Origin: Undaria pinnatifida
Lineage: Eukaryota; Sar; Phaeophyceae; Laminariales; Alariaceae
Direction of reading: 5' to 3'
DNA: 64,000 nucleotides
NCBI GenBank assembly: GCA_012845835.1
Contig: JABAKD010000002.1
Span: 15,516,129 to 15,580,128, forward strand
The first letter of the stretch is position 1, and the number at the start of each line of letters is the position of its first letter. The position numbers were made by a program, and so were the translations under genes. Shown here in pieces: positions 1-10,960 of this stretch. Below the pieces are notes generated by a model. It had not been told where the DNA came from, did no database searches, and was given only the letters and a program-made list of their open reading frames with translations.

Positions 1-415
1 TAGCGCAAGAGCTTCCATCTGTAGGGAATGCAGGTTCCGGCGTTTTGGATCCACGCTTTAGTTTGTTGGGTATTCCCTGGTAGTGTAAGATGGGCGCTCG
101 AAGAGCTTTATGATCAAGTGTGCACCGCCCGACGCCTGATGCAGAACGCCATATCTCACTCGGCGGTCTTCACTCGATCAATACAGGTGTGTAAGTGTGT
201 CTTTGCATTACATCAAGAGCAGAAGAGAAATCACTTCGGAACAGCTGCGATCGACGTCCACCGCATGTTCCACCATGACAGCACTAACAACCCGAGCAAC
301 AGGGCTGGGCTGGACCTCCGCTGGCCTGCCGTATGTACAGGGAGTACACAGGAACTTGCGTACACACCCGGTAGACTCAAGCACTCCAAACTTTAATATT
401 AATAATTTTATGCAT
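1..415. other. No gene seen
   Basis: Short frames on both strands only. None has a recognisable domain or splice context. Confidence 0.6.
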
Positions 416-650
416 ACTGAATTCCACAGATGTCTGGTTTTGTCCCCCTCAATGCGGGTTATACCGTTTTCGTGTGCAGAACAAGACTGAACGTCTTAGT
501 CCTGTTGACCCTGGCATTAGCAGGGGAGTCATCGACGTATCTCCTTCACGAGGGTACACACCCCGTAACACTTGCCATCGAAGTATCACTGATCACACGC
601 AGCTTGCAAAGCTGAGTTTTGATCGAAAATCCTTTTTGGTCCATCTCACA
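416..650. repeat. Diverged copy of the dispersed repeat linked to CAATA arrays
   Basis: Contains TTTTGTCCCCCTC, then CCTGTTGACCCTGGC, GGGGAGTC, a run about ACACACCCCGTAAC, and AGCTTGCAAAG followed by TGAGTTTTGA. The same ordered blocks occur at 41050-41270, 41885-42100 and 43575-43790. This copy is more diverged and has no CAATA tail. Confidence 0.8.
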
Positions 651-693
651 CACACAGCTCAAGTGTATTCAAGATTTTTCAAATATATATTTT

Positions 694-779
694 CGATGAC
701 ACCGGAATTCGAACTCACGCACACCAGGCTCAGAAAGCATACAGTCTATCCACTACCAGGTAGACCACAAAGTCACAGT
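694..779 (-). repeat. tRNA-like sequence (tRNA pseudogene or SINE head)
   Basis: Read on the minus strand: an A-box-like TGGTCTACCTGGTAGTGG, a five-base D-arm stem (GTCTA with TAGAC), a B-box-like GAGTTCGAATTCC, and a partly pairing acceptor (GTGAC with GTCAT). The anticodon stem does not fold well, so it is probably not a working tRNA gene. A degraded tRNA or the tRNA-derived head of a SINE is likelier. Confidence 0.45.
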
Positions 780-967
780 GACTGTGGTCTAGACCTACTT
801 ACAAAAAATATCGATTTCCTGAGCGGCCTCCATTTGTTTTTGCTTCCCACACTTTAGATATTTTCCTCTCCGGACGGCTGAGCGGGGGGCTCGGATGCCA
901 GAATCAGCGCTTCTCAGCGCTTCTCAGATATTTTTCTTTTTTCAAAATTCAATACCACGTACCGGTA

Positions 968-1223
968 TCTTAAGTTGGGGTGGGACACAGAGTGTCCTCT
1001 GCAGGTCTGCCTATTGAGCAGGTCCTCGGTGAGTACTCACTTTCTTAGCCGTAATAAAGCAGCTTTCATTATTTCCACAGAGCCCCGGATAGCAACTGAG
1101 AGCCGAGGCGCATGCCTCGGTTTCCTTTCCTGACTACCCCGAATAGAACCACCTATCATGCGAAAACGGCCAAGTATCTATCAAATCAGGTAATTGCAGG
1201 CCTTTCAAGGCCGTACCTTAAAA
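968..1223 (-). mobile_element. LTR of a minus-strand LTR retrotransposon (copy A)
   Basis: About 256 bp, aligning by eye with 9540-9808 through shared blocks such as GACACAGAGT, TATTTCCAC, CTGACTACCCCGAATA, CGAAAACGGCC and TTTCAAGGCCGTACCTTAA. Its outer end reads TCTTAAG where the other copy has TGTTAAG. In element orientation this is the 3' LTR, and the purine-rich AGGGTGGGC just inside is the likely polypurine tract. Confidence 0.8.
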
Positions 1224-2850
1224 CTAGCCCACCCTGATGAGCCGCATATGCAGAAATATAGGAGATTCGGGGAAACTCCGGCTCTACGAACTAGATCATT
1301 AGTCGAAGATGCGGCTCCTCAAAACCCACTCCCACACCTTTAACGGCCTGGCTATGGAGCCAGGAAAACGCGAAGAAAAGCAGCTGAAGGAAACGCAGAC
1401 CCTACAACAAGGCAAACCTCCCATAAAAAACCTGTCGCGTACCGCCGGTGTGGCGGGGTGTGAAAGAAAAGACTCTACGTCAAATAAACCACAGAAAAGG
1501 CGATATGGCAAGGCAAACCTTTGTCGAAGGGAAGGGGAACACAGGCGCTAATACAAAGGAGATTGTCATGCCAAAAACCTCCCGCGGACCACTGGCATAT
1601 CGGGGGGTTAGATGAGGAAACGACAAATACCCGGATTGGAAGGTGACATCACCTACAGCCCCGCGAGGGTGAGAAGTATTTAGCCGAAAAAAGTAGAAGA
1701 AAAAATACAACAACAAAAAAATAAAAGATAACACACAGTCCCGTATATAGATCTGTGCCACGTTATGCGTGAACAGGGTACCCTGGTCGCCCCCCGGCTC
1801 TGCGTTGAGGAGGGCGTCGGAAGGGCGAACTTGAACGAACACGAAAAACCGGCAGTCCTGCGCTTCAGATGGCGACGCGATCACCCGGACCCTGGCACGA
1901 CACTGAGCGGGAGGGTCGGCAGGACTGAAAAAAAACGGGAAGCACCGCCCCGCATCCAGACAAAACGCTCGAAATCCCACAAACAAACCAAGGACAAGAA
2001 CTCCAAACCTCATAACCCGGGAAAAATGGAAAACTCTCGAGGAGCGGCGGCGGCTTGAAAGCCAACTAGCCACGGTCGCGTCTCGAGGGTCATCTACGTT
2101 GCGTTGAATCTCCCCCGCGGGAAGGCGATGTCGACGTAGACCTGAAGATACCAAGAGCCTCGTACGGTCCTCGTCGAAGTCGTGTAGCGCGCCGGAGGGA
2201 GAATAAGTTCAATCAGCCTCGGGTCGACCGAAAATCGAACCAGATATACCCCGCCTTCAGTTGTACTTGCGCTGATTTGCCCAAGCCACCACAAACCATC
2301 GTCGTCCAGACGGGTTGTCGCGGTGCCAGTTCTTAATGTCTTCCAAATTCGAGATGTTGTCATCGATGGCCCATAAAACTGATGTTGCCGCTGAGAGTGT
2401 GGAATATCCTGTTGTAGATGATGGTAGCAGATGTGATGTGTCCACGGGGGTATTCCATTCGTCCGGCTGTATTTTTTCTGCTGTTTCAGCCGGGGTTTTT
2501 TCCCGGGTTGAGTGTCCGTTTCGTCAGCGGCCTGGCTGCGAGTTACTCGTGAAGGCCTGCTTCTCATAGGAGATGGACGAGGAATAATTAGCTTGAGTTC
2601 GCGGCAAGGACGCCCTTTCAGAATATCAGAGATGCCGGAATGACTCATGCTTATCACGGACTGAGCCGTGCGCTTCCATAAGTCGAACTTGAGCCCATTA
2701 AGTTTGCCGTTGACAGCTCTAGCGAGCTTGCCTGCCGCATCAACTGCTTTCGTGGACCCTCCCATGAAGATGTTGATGCTGATGCTAATGCTGATACTGA
2801 TGCTGTAGTCGGCTCGTTGAAGGTTTCCTCTCAAACTTCCCGGTAAGATA
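1224..2850 (-). mobile_element. Internal 3' region of LTR element A (partial)
   Basis: Positions 1224 to about 2330 are a direct duplicate of 3385 to about 4530. A minus-strand reading frame (2094-2834) carries DDDGLWWLGQISAS and ARYTTSTRTVRGSWYLQVYV, shared with the second copy, but the frame shifts between 2094 and 2154 before continuing as GEIQRNVDDPRDATVASW. So this is a decayed, once-coding 3' part of the element. Beyond 2330 the two copies no longer match. Confidence 0.75.
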
Positions 2851-3351
2851 AGACAAACTGCAATGGAATGTTGCTTGGTGCCGATCGATGTTTATGTCGA
2901 AGGTCGAGGCTCATAACCTGAAAACACAATGGGTGTGTAGAGGCTGTCTTCTATTCGAAGATATGCAGAGGTGGTTCCGAAGTGTCTGTGAAGATCGCTT
3001 GTGATAAGAAAGAAAGGGACAGTTTGGAAAGGGCGCTTGAAGCCAAAGAGAGAGGAAAAAGAAAGAACGGAGAGAGAGGAGAGAAAAGAGAGAAACGAGA
3101 GTGATCATGGTGGGCTGGATCGCCACCTGATCCTCACGGAACAATACCCCTCGTCCGGTAGAACACCTGGAAACGGGACAACCTTAACATACTCCATAAT
3201 TTACGTTTACAACATCTAAGTTCCACCGAAGATTCAACGTAGAGGTTAAGATTCAATGTAAGTTTCAACTGCTTATCTTATTCGTGCGAATAGCCTGCTG
3301 GAATAAACTGCGCATTAACTTAGATATTAATCCAAGGTTCATATTCCCAAC
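2851..3351. other. Gap between the two retroelement copies
   Basis: No gene seen. It contains a purine-only tract (about 3036-3100, GAGAGAGGAAAAAGAAAGAA type) and otherwise ordinary unique sequence. Confidence 0.6.
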
Positions 3352-3384
3352 AAGTTGCCGGCTTTTCAAGGCCGTACCTTAACA
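3352..3384 (-). mobile_element. Truncated LTR end of element B
   Basis: The last 33 bases of the LTR only (TTGCCGG, TTTCAAGGCCGTACC, ending CTTAACA) directly abut the internal region. The rest of this LTR is missing, so element B is 3'-truncated in its own orientation. Confidence 0.75.
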
Positions 3385-4349
3385 CTAGCCCACCCTGATG
3401 AGCCGCATATGCAGAAATATGGGAGATTCGGAGGAACTCCGGTTCTACGAACTACACCATGAGTCGAAGATGCGGCTCCTCAAAACCCACTCCCACACCT
3501 CTAAACGTCCTGGCTATGAAGCCAGGAGAAAATGCGAAGAAGAGCAATTGTGAAGAAAACGCAGACCCTATAATAAGGCGAAGCAACCATCGGAAAAACC
3601 TGCCGCGTACCGCCGATGTGGCGGGAGGGCGAGACGAAAAAGGCACTATGGCAAAACAAACCACCGAAAAAGGCGCTATGGCAAAGCAAATCATCGTCGA
3701 AAGCCTCCCGCGTATCGTCAGTGTGGTGGGGGGGCAAGACGAAGAAAGGCGAATTCAAGGGAAACACAGGAGCTAAGACAAGGGGAAGTCATGCCAAAAA
3801 CCTCTCACATACCACCGGCACGGCGGGGGGGGGAGATGAGGAAACAACAAATACCCGAAACGGAAGGTGGCACTTCCTACAGACCCGCGAGGAGGAACAG
3901 TGTCTAGCTGAAATTTTATGACAAATATAACACAACTATTGAATAAATAAATAACAGCCCCTTGCCACGTTAGGAGTGGACAGGGTACTTTGGTCGCCCC
4001 CCGGCTCGTGGCCGAGGAGGGAGTCGGCAAGGCTAAATTTCAACACAAACGAAAACCGATATTCCTGTGCCTCAAATAGCGACCTGATTACCAAGACTCT
4101 GGCCCGACACTGAGCGGGAGGGTCGGCAGGACTTGAAAAAAAATGGTAGGAACCGCCCCAAATCCAGTCCAAACGCTCGAAACACCACAAACAACCCAAG
4201 GACAAGAACTCCAAACCTCATAACCCAGAAAAAAACTGGAAAACTATCGAGGAGCGACGGCAGCTTGAAAGTCGACTAGTCATAGCCGCGTCTCGAGATT
4301 CATCTACGTTTCGTTGGATCCCCCGCGGGAAGGCGCTGTCGACTTAGAC

Positions 4350-5075
4350 CTAAAAATACCAAAATCCTCGTACGGTCCCCGTCGAAGTCGTGGAGCACGA
4401 AGGGGGAAGAGGAAGTTTAATCGGCCCCAGGTCGTCCAAACCTCGAACCAGATATATCCCGGCGTCAGCCATACTTGCGTTGATTTTCCCAAGCCACCAC
4501 AACCCATCGTCGTCCTCGTACCAAAAGTGGGCTCCCATAGGGAGTTCCGTGTCGCGGAGGCGACAAATCTACTCCATGGCCGTGACGCGGATATAGCTGG
4601 GCGCCAAAACATGTTCGCGTTTGTTCCGAGAAAGGTCACGCTGTGCCGCACCAATGCGCATTCGGTTGTAAAAGCGGTTGGTTTGGCGGGGTTGGCCCGG
4701 GGTGCCGGCCCAATCACGTAAAATGCGGTTTCGAGAGCGTTGGAGGTCCATTTCTCGCCCCCAGGATGGTTCAGAGAGTCCCATCCAATGCGTCTTGTAC
4801 ATCACCGCGATGGCGCTACCGCCGGTTACGGACAAGTCGTCGTCGGTTGTATGTAGGCGACCTTTATTTGTCAGCTCCTGGGTGTCCAAAAGGGCGCGAC
4901 GCTTGTGCGAGGGGTAACACGACAAGAAGTCGGGTGACAGGATCGGCGGCCTGCCGATAGTAATGTAGCACACCGCGGCATGGCACGTCGGCTCAATCTG
5001 GTGTTTTCGCTCCCAGTCGGCATGCAAAAATCGCGCGATGGAATGAGCAAAATTGCCGCTCATCAACGTTGTCAA
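4350..5075 (-). pseudogene. Retroelement reading frame with in-frame stops
   Basis: One frame, broken by a TAG at 4569-4571. Part 1 includes LHADWERKHQIEPTC, MYKTHWMGLSEPSWGREMDL and RMRIGAAQRDLSRN. Part 2 includes GAHFWYEDDDGLWWLGKI and YLVRGLDDLGPIKLPL. It ends at another TAG where copy A has a Gln codon, so both stops look like decay. The DDDGLWWLGKI..YLVR block looks like a small SH3/Tudor-like barrel. Function unknown. Confidence 0.65.
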
Positions 5076-5756
5076 GGGCGTCTAACTTTGTAAGTGCAGT
5101 TGGCGTGTCGCCAGGAGTGGACGAAAATCGTAATAGAGGAGTCTCAATAGGTTCTGCGCGGTCACGGTCGGACAGAATCGGTACCGTGGGGACCGGAGGG
5201 GCGGCAGGAGCAGGGATCGCGGCGGTCGACGTGGTCGGCCGCGACTATGGGACTCGTGGCGGGGCACATGATTGAGGGGCCCCGCGGGCCCGAATCCATT
5301 ATCTACGGGGGGTGTATTACCGGTTGCTGTCGCCGTTCGTCGGCGCGTCCGAGGTAAGACACGGTCGGAAGGCGGCGTCGCCGACGGAGGCGCTGGAGTG
5401 TCAAACGAGGCAAAGGCGGACACGATCGAACCGGTGGTCGCGGTGGAGTCCGTCTCCTGTTTAGACCCCATTGATAGAGGAGTCGACTGTGCGACGGTCG
5501 TCGCTGTAGCCAGGGCTTCTGCGGAGCCATTGCCGCCCTTGGTGGGTATGGAAGGAACCGAAGCGAAAACGGAGTCAGCGGCCGGCGAAAACGACCCGCA
5601 GCCGGTACAATCTGGGGCGGTGGCGACGGAGGCAGAAACACGAGCGATGAATCTCCCCGGGGGAGCAGAAAGGCCGCAAATCCTTATACGTGGCTCGCGT
5701 GTGCGAAAATCGCGAATTTCGGTAGAGGTGAGGGGAGCCCACCCAAAGAAGCATGC

Positions 5757-6671
5757 TCAGTGCGGGGCACGAGCCCATCCAAGACAGTGCTTTCGGCGAG
5801 GGGCGCGGGGCACGAGCCCACCTAAGCCGACCCCTGGGATCGGCGAGGAGGGAGCGCGCAGCCCGCCGGTCTGTAGGAGGTAGATACCGCTATCTCCAAC
5901 GGGGTCGGGGCTTGTCAACCCCACGGGGTTGAAGTTTGTCAATCCACTGCGGTCGTGCTCTGTAGCAGGCTCTGACAAGCGGGCCAGAAAAATCGGCGAC
6001 GCCGTTGGCGCTGCCTTTGCGGTACTCGAGTGTGCAATCGAACGCAGTGACGAACTCAAGCTACCGCTGGATTCGTGCATTGAGGGCCCCCACTTTGCCA
6101 ATGCTCTCCTGTGCCTTGTGGCCGGAGCAAATGCGGAACCTTGTTCTCCAAAGTACCCTCGGAGGCGTTTGGGAGCCCAAACAATGCTGCCGATATCAAA
6201 ATCTAGAGGAGTCCAGTGCCTCTCCGAATCGAGCGTTGCTCGACTGATATACGCGATTTTGATAGTGAACGAAACGTCGTCCAGCGTCACAGTAACCCCG
6301 ACGAGACAGGGGTCGTGTTCTGACAGCGCAAGGTCAGGGCCGACGTCAGAAGCTATCCCCAAACCTTCACGGGTTTTAGTCGGCCGGTGCGTCCGAAAAT
6401 TTGGTCGAAAACGCCGAAGGAAGACCTTTTGTGAGCGCTGGCCGCGGTTAACGGCCCGGTCGCGACGCTGACGAAAAAAATATTCTTGAGTTCCTGCATT
6501 CGCAGTGCAAGTGGGGAACCGACTAGGGGAGGCCTGGTGAGTCGATCCGGTCTCATCTTCGCGAATTGCTTCGCGAACGTCAGAAAATGGCTCACCGAGC
6601 AAATGCCTCCCTCTCCACTGGCATGGGTTGTCGGCACTGGGATCATCCGCCCGGATACCAATTCCCCGCAC
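5757..6671 (-). pseudogene. Unrecognised 304-codon reading frame in element B
   Basis: The longest open frame of the retroelement internal region. It contains TLDDVSFTIKIAYISRATLD and HWTPLDFDIGSIVWAPKRLR, which look like real folded-protein sequence, but I do not recognise a family. It may be a gag or accessory product, and a codon-use test would help decide whether it was ever coding. Confidence 0.4.
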
Positions 6672-7059
6672 TGGGTCCAGAGGACTGGCTGTAGGCAGAA
6701 GCTTGTTGGCAGTGTTCTAAAGGTGATTTTTTCATGGCTGGATTATGCGTGATGGATAACACGGGGGTTTGCTTCTCCCTGTCCCACGCAGCGGAGTCAA
6801 AATGGCGCACGCCTCGACCGATGCGTTTGTGTGTGCTTGGGTCAGGCGACGGCATGATGAGCTCCATTGCTCGATGGTCTTCAAAAAGCCTGGTATTTTT
6901 GGTCATCATATATTGCTACGCGCAAGAATGTGACACATCGTCCACCACAGACGATGAAGGGGACCACTGTGCAAAATAGGATGGGGGCTGCCAGCTCAAC
7001 ACCACTTCGTTTGTGGAGTATTCGAGAGAAGGGTCAAAGACCGTGTTGGAAGTTTTGGT

Positions 7060-7690
7060 CTGCAATGTCCCCGTCCGTTGATACCAGGCCTCGGCACTTT
7101 GGGCCTGTAGTGGCCCCTTGCGGGAACACCAGGCCTCGAGAGCACGACGCGAACCCGAACACGCGGTTTCTTGCCTCGGGTCCTCTTCGCTAGTTGGCGG
7201 AAAACGCAAGAATTCGCTTTCGCCCGAAAAATGATCGAAAACCGACGGTGCCAACCCGTCGGTAGCCTAATTGGACATTGGGTCTGCAATGTCCCCTTCT
7301 GGGAACACCAGTTCTCGACTATTTGAGCCTGTAGTGTCCCCGTGCGGGAACATCAGGCCCCGAGAGCATGATGTGAGTCCGAACAAGCGGTGTCTTGCCT
7401 TGGGTCCTCCTCATTCGCTGGCGGAAACTCGAAAGAAGCCGCCCTAACTGCGCCCGTAAAATAGTCAAAAACCGACGGTGCCAACCCGTCGGTAGCCTCG
7501 TAGGGCATTTGGCTTTGCAATGTCCCCTTCTGGGAACACCAGTCCTCGGCAATTTGGGCCTGTAGTGTCCCCCTCGGGGAACACCAGGCCTAGAGAGCAA
7601 GACTCGAGTCCGAACCCACCGTTTCTCGCGTCGTGGCCTCTTCGCTATTTGGCGTAAAATCGCAAGAAACTGCTCTAACTGCTCCCGAAG
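7060..7690. repeat. Three tandem units inside element B
   Basis: Units of roughly 220-240 bp repeat GTCCCC...GGGAACACCAG, the segment AAAACCGACGGTGCCAACCC, and CTTGCCT[CT]GGGTCCTC. Two units (about 7060-7280 and 7285-7520) are nearly complete and the third is partial. Confidence 0.75.
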
Positions 7691-9303
7691 AGGCGGGGGG
7701 CTCTGAGTTGTTTCTGCTAGACGAGAGGCGCCATTCTTCCGTAAGTTTACCGCAATAGCGTTTAGCTGGTCGGGCTGGAGGCCGTGGTGTCACCACTGGC
7801 CCGTCGCGCAGTGTCGGATCTCCTTCCTGTACCACTGGGGCAGACGTAGCCTGATGCACGTGAGTTAGCGTGCTAGAAGACGGAGCAGGGCCCGTAGACC
7901 CTGTGGGCGCCTTCAAGAGCGGGGCTCGGGCAGGTGACAACTAAATTTCCACCCGAAAAGGCTCTTTTCCGTTAGGCCTCTTGGAGCATGGAGACAAGGT
8001 AGCTAATCTTGTCGACTCCTCCTTGATGGAAGAAAGGACAGAGCTCCCGCTATTATCGCGAGCAAACACCGGATCAAGCCTCGCAAAAGATCTCAATATT
8101 TTAGTATTGGCCTTCCCATACCTCAAACCGACGGCCACCTCGTGATCAGGAAAAAGCGTTTGAGGTTCGGCCGTCACACACCTCAAACCGACCGCCACCG
8201 CATGGTCAGGGAGAGGGGCGGATGAACACGTTTGCCTAAAAAGGCGACGCGCCGTCACCGCAGCTATAGTGCTGCGCGACGCGTGCCTGGGGAGAGCGCG
8301 CAAAGCGCAGGCTCCCGTGCCGTTGTTGATGGGGGCGGCGTTTGGAGCGGGTGTCCCCATTGCGGAGTTTATGCCGCGGCTGAGGTGAACGGTGCTGGAA
8401 GCGCAGGTTCCTGTCGCCGATCTCAAACCATGACCGAGGGGAACGGCGCTGGAAGCGCGTGTTCTCGTCGTCGAAACAAATGCCTGGCGGAGGGGAGCCA
8501 CACTCGAAGAGCTGGTTCCCGCCGCCGGTGCCACGCCGTGAGAATCGCCAACAGACGGCGTAGGGGTCCGTGGGCTCTTGACAGGGGCAATTTGTGCTGC
8601 GTTATTGGACAGGCTACAGTAGCAACAGGTACACGAGCATCTTGTTAAGCAAAAGGAGGTGTCTCCGATAATGCCGTCAACGGACAGGCCGGGTGTGCCG
8701 TATCGCCGTCAAGCTGTCAATTGCCGGTACGGAATGTGCCAGGCTGGCGCGCGTTAGGATTTCCGCCCCGGTTATGGGCGGTACCCATGCTGGTGGCTCC
8801 GAACGCGCATAGCCCGGATATGGGCGGCTTCAAATCGCATTTCAGGAGCTGGAGCGGGGGCAGAAGAGGCGGGCGAGGGCGGGATACCACCATGGTGATT
8901 CGACGGGTATGTGTTATCGTCGTGACAGTTTTTCTGGCCCTGATCCTGGTGGTACCCTCGCGATTGACCTGAATGATGGCGACGATTTTTCTTGTGGTTG
9001 TTCGGGCGAGAAGATTTGCCGTCTCGGCGGTAGCAGATCATGCGTGTTTGCCAACGTCGGTATGCGTCATCGAGTCGTTTTATGGTAGCCCCCCCAATTT
9101 CTCTTTAACGAATTCGCTGGTTTTGAAACCAGCTCCCGGCCGTATCTCCTGAAACACGGGGATCCCCTTGCCACCCCGACGTCATCGTTCGATAGTCCTT
9201 TGCCAATCAAGAAAATACTTGAAGATATTTTTTCATAGCATATTTTCTCGTGTCGAGCTGCCATGAAACGTTCGTTAATAGAAATCGCTGGTTTGGGGGG
9301 AGG

Positions 9304-9522
9304 CTATCGTAGAAGCATTCCATCGTCGCCTAGTTGGTCAAGTTCAGCGTTCAAACAGCCGCTCGGATTAATGAAAGAATGCCTACAATGCTTGAAGGAG
9401 TGGCCGTCTTCGTGGTAGTTGAGGCAAAGCCCCCGGTATTCGCGGAGGGCACCAGCGCAAGCAGCTGTTTGAACCCTAAACGTGGCCAACTTGACGACGA
9501 TGACGCATACCGGCGTTGGCAA
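9304..9522 (-). pseudogene. Gag zinc-knuckle remnant
   Basis: Minus-strand frame with CLNYHEDGHSFKHC. The spacing matches a retroviral-type CCHC knuckle (C-x2-C-x4-H-x4-C) but the second Cys is Tyr. It sits next to the 5' LTR, the position of gag in LTR retrotransposons. Basic and Gly/Ser-rich frames follow downstream. The element is decayed. Confidence 0.6.
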
Positions 9523-9539
9523 GCACGCATGACGCCATT

Positions 9540-9808
9540 TGTTAAGTTGCTAGGGGTGAGACACAGAGTATCCCTATAGGTCGACCAAGTGGGCATGTCC
9601 CCGGTGTTACTCACTTTCGTAGCTAAAAGCGGGAGAGGAGCAGCTTGTATTATTTCCACCAGAACCGAAGATGACAACTGGGACGGGAGGCACGAGTCTC
9701 TCCGTCTCCTGACTACCCCGAATATAAAATGCCACCCTATCGTACGAAAACGGCCGATTACCTATCAAAACCAGGTAATTGCCGGCGTTTCAAGGCCGTA
9801 CCTTAACA
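9540..9808 (-). mobile_element. Complete LTR (5' LTR of element B)
   Basis: A 269-bp LTR with perfect 7-bp inverted ends TGTTAAG...CTTAACA. In element orientation the sequence just inside reads AATGGCGTCATGCG, so a primer-binding site beginning TGGCGTC is likely. The same TGGCGTC motif sits beside the LTR of the TRIM at 12847-13219. Confidence 0.85.
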
Positions 9809-10434
9809 TGTAGATCAGTTTGAGATGATAACATATGAAATGTCGAGTGGCTTAAACGATTGATATATTGATATGGGATGTATTCGGTTGGAAGGTCGCG
9901 GTTTTGATTCCGCGCTGCGGTCATTTGTTTGTGGCGTTTTTTTTTATATACGTTTCAACAGACTGGCATGCGTTCGTAATGGTTGGAAGGTCGCGGCTTC
10001 GAACCCCTCAACGAGCATTCTTGTTTTTGGGTGTGTGCATTTTTATTCTACGTTTCACTGCAGGTTTGATATAACTGCTATAAATATATGTGTATATTGT
10101 TGGCCCTGTCGTCTCAGCGATCGAGAGGTCAGATTCAGACCAGGTTTTGAGCCGCAGACGCCCTAACTAACTGAAATATCTGGGTCATATGACATGTCGG
10201 AAGTGCAAGACCCAGACATTTTTATAAATGAAGTGTGCTATTTGAGGGATGAACTGGTATACATGGGAGAGTTCACCGATGACAGCATGCGTGTGATACG
10301 TGCAAAATCAATAAGAGCACACGATAGAAACACCCTAAGACATCGCGGCTTGACCCTTCCAGCGAACGTTTAATATTGGTGAGTACTGACCTGCTAGAAC
10401 CGATGACGCCCTGGCGATTGGAGGATACGCCTAC
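9809..10434 (+). repeat. Tandem tRNA-like or B-box-bearing units
   Basis: Two to three loose repeats. GGTTGGAAGGTCGCGGTTTT (9889) and GGTTGGAAGGTCGCGGCTTC (9981) are each followed by a B-box-like GATTCCGCG or CGAACCCC and then a T-rich run. A third weaker unit near 10100-10160 has CAGCGATCGAGAGGTCAGAT. This suggests tRNA-derived SINE fragments. The rest (10170-10434) holds nothing I recognise. Confidence 0.45.
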
Positions 10435-10740
10435 ATGGCAAAGTATACCGACCATCACAACAGACTAAAAGCAGTCTACTTCATTGAAAAGAAAAGTGAC
10501 ACGCTACACGCCCTCGTTAAATGCATTCAAGATCTAGCCATCCCTCTAGGGCTAAGGGTGCAACATCTACATCTTCGTTCTGAAAATGAGGGCGAGTACA
10601 CATCCGGCAGCTTTCAGGAATATTGTAAAACAACTGGACTTCGTCAGCAATTCTCGGCCCCGTACACACCGCAGCAGAACGGTGTTTCGGTACGTGATGG
10701 GCGTACTATTATGGACATGACTCGCTGTTTACTCAACTAG
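10435..10740 (+). pseudogene. Ty1/copia integrase core remnant
   Basis: A 101-codon frame with KYTDHHNRLKAVYF, then HALVKCIQDLAIPLGLRVQH and SAPYTPQQNGVSVRDGRT, a clear copia-type integrase core. The first catalytic Asp is present (YTDHH), but the second is Glu (RSENEGEY) and the Glu of PQQNG.S-E is Val (SVRDG), so it cannot be catalytic. It stops at 10738-10740. The GAG and RT parts are absent. Confidence 0.85.
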
Positions 10741-10960
10741 GCACACCTTCCTAAAACCTTATGCGGGGGAATGGCTTCGACAGTAATCTTTCTAATTACA
10801 AGCTCGCGCAACGTCTATTAGTCCCACAGATGGATGACACAGCGGCCACCGGCGGCCTCAGCAACTTTATCGAGAACTGCAGGCATGGCATGCGAGAGAT
10901 GGTGAGAGCACTGAGTAAGATCCACGAGAACGAGGAGACAGCCCGATAACGCCGCAATAT

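Larger units (their letters stand above)
3385..9539 (-). mobile_element. Internal region of LTR element B, decayed
   Basis: Lies between the truncated LTR (3352-3384) and the full LTR (9540-9808). Minus-strand frames in element order: a zinc-knuckle-like gag piece (9304-9522), Ser/Ala/Pro-rich frames (7590-9041), a tandem array (7060-7690), an unrecognised 304-codon frame (5757-6671) and the DDDGLWWLG frame (4350-5075). I found no reverse transcriptase, RNase H or integrase signature, so it is non-autonomous or has lost pol. Confidence 0.7.

Noticed and set aside
1234-1275. Hammerhead ribozyme (CTGATGAG ... GGGGAAACTCC)
   Set aside because: CTGATGA and GAAAC are present, but the stem II closing pair is G-G, copy 2 lacks GAAAC, and no matching stem I with a cleavage NUH site could be drawn. 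Kept only as a structured-RNA candidate.
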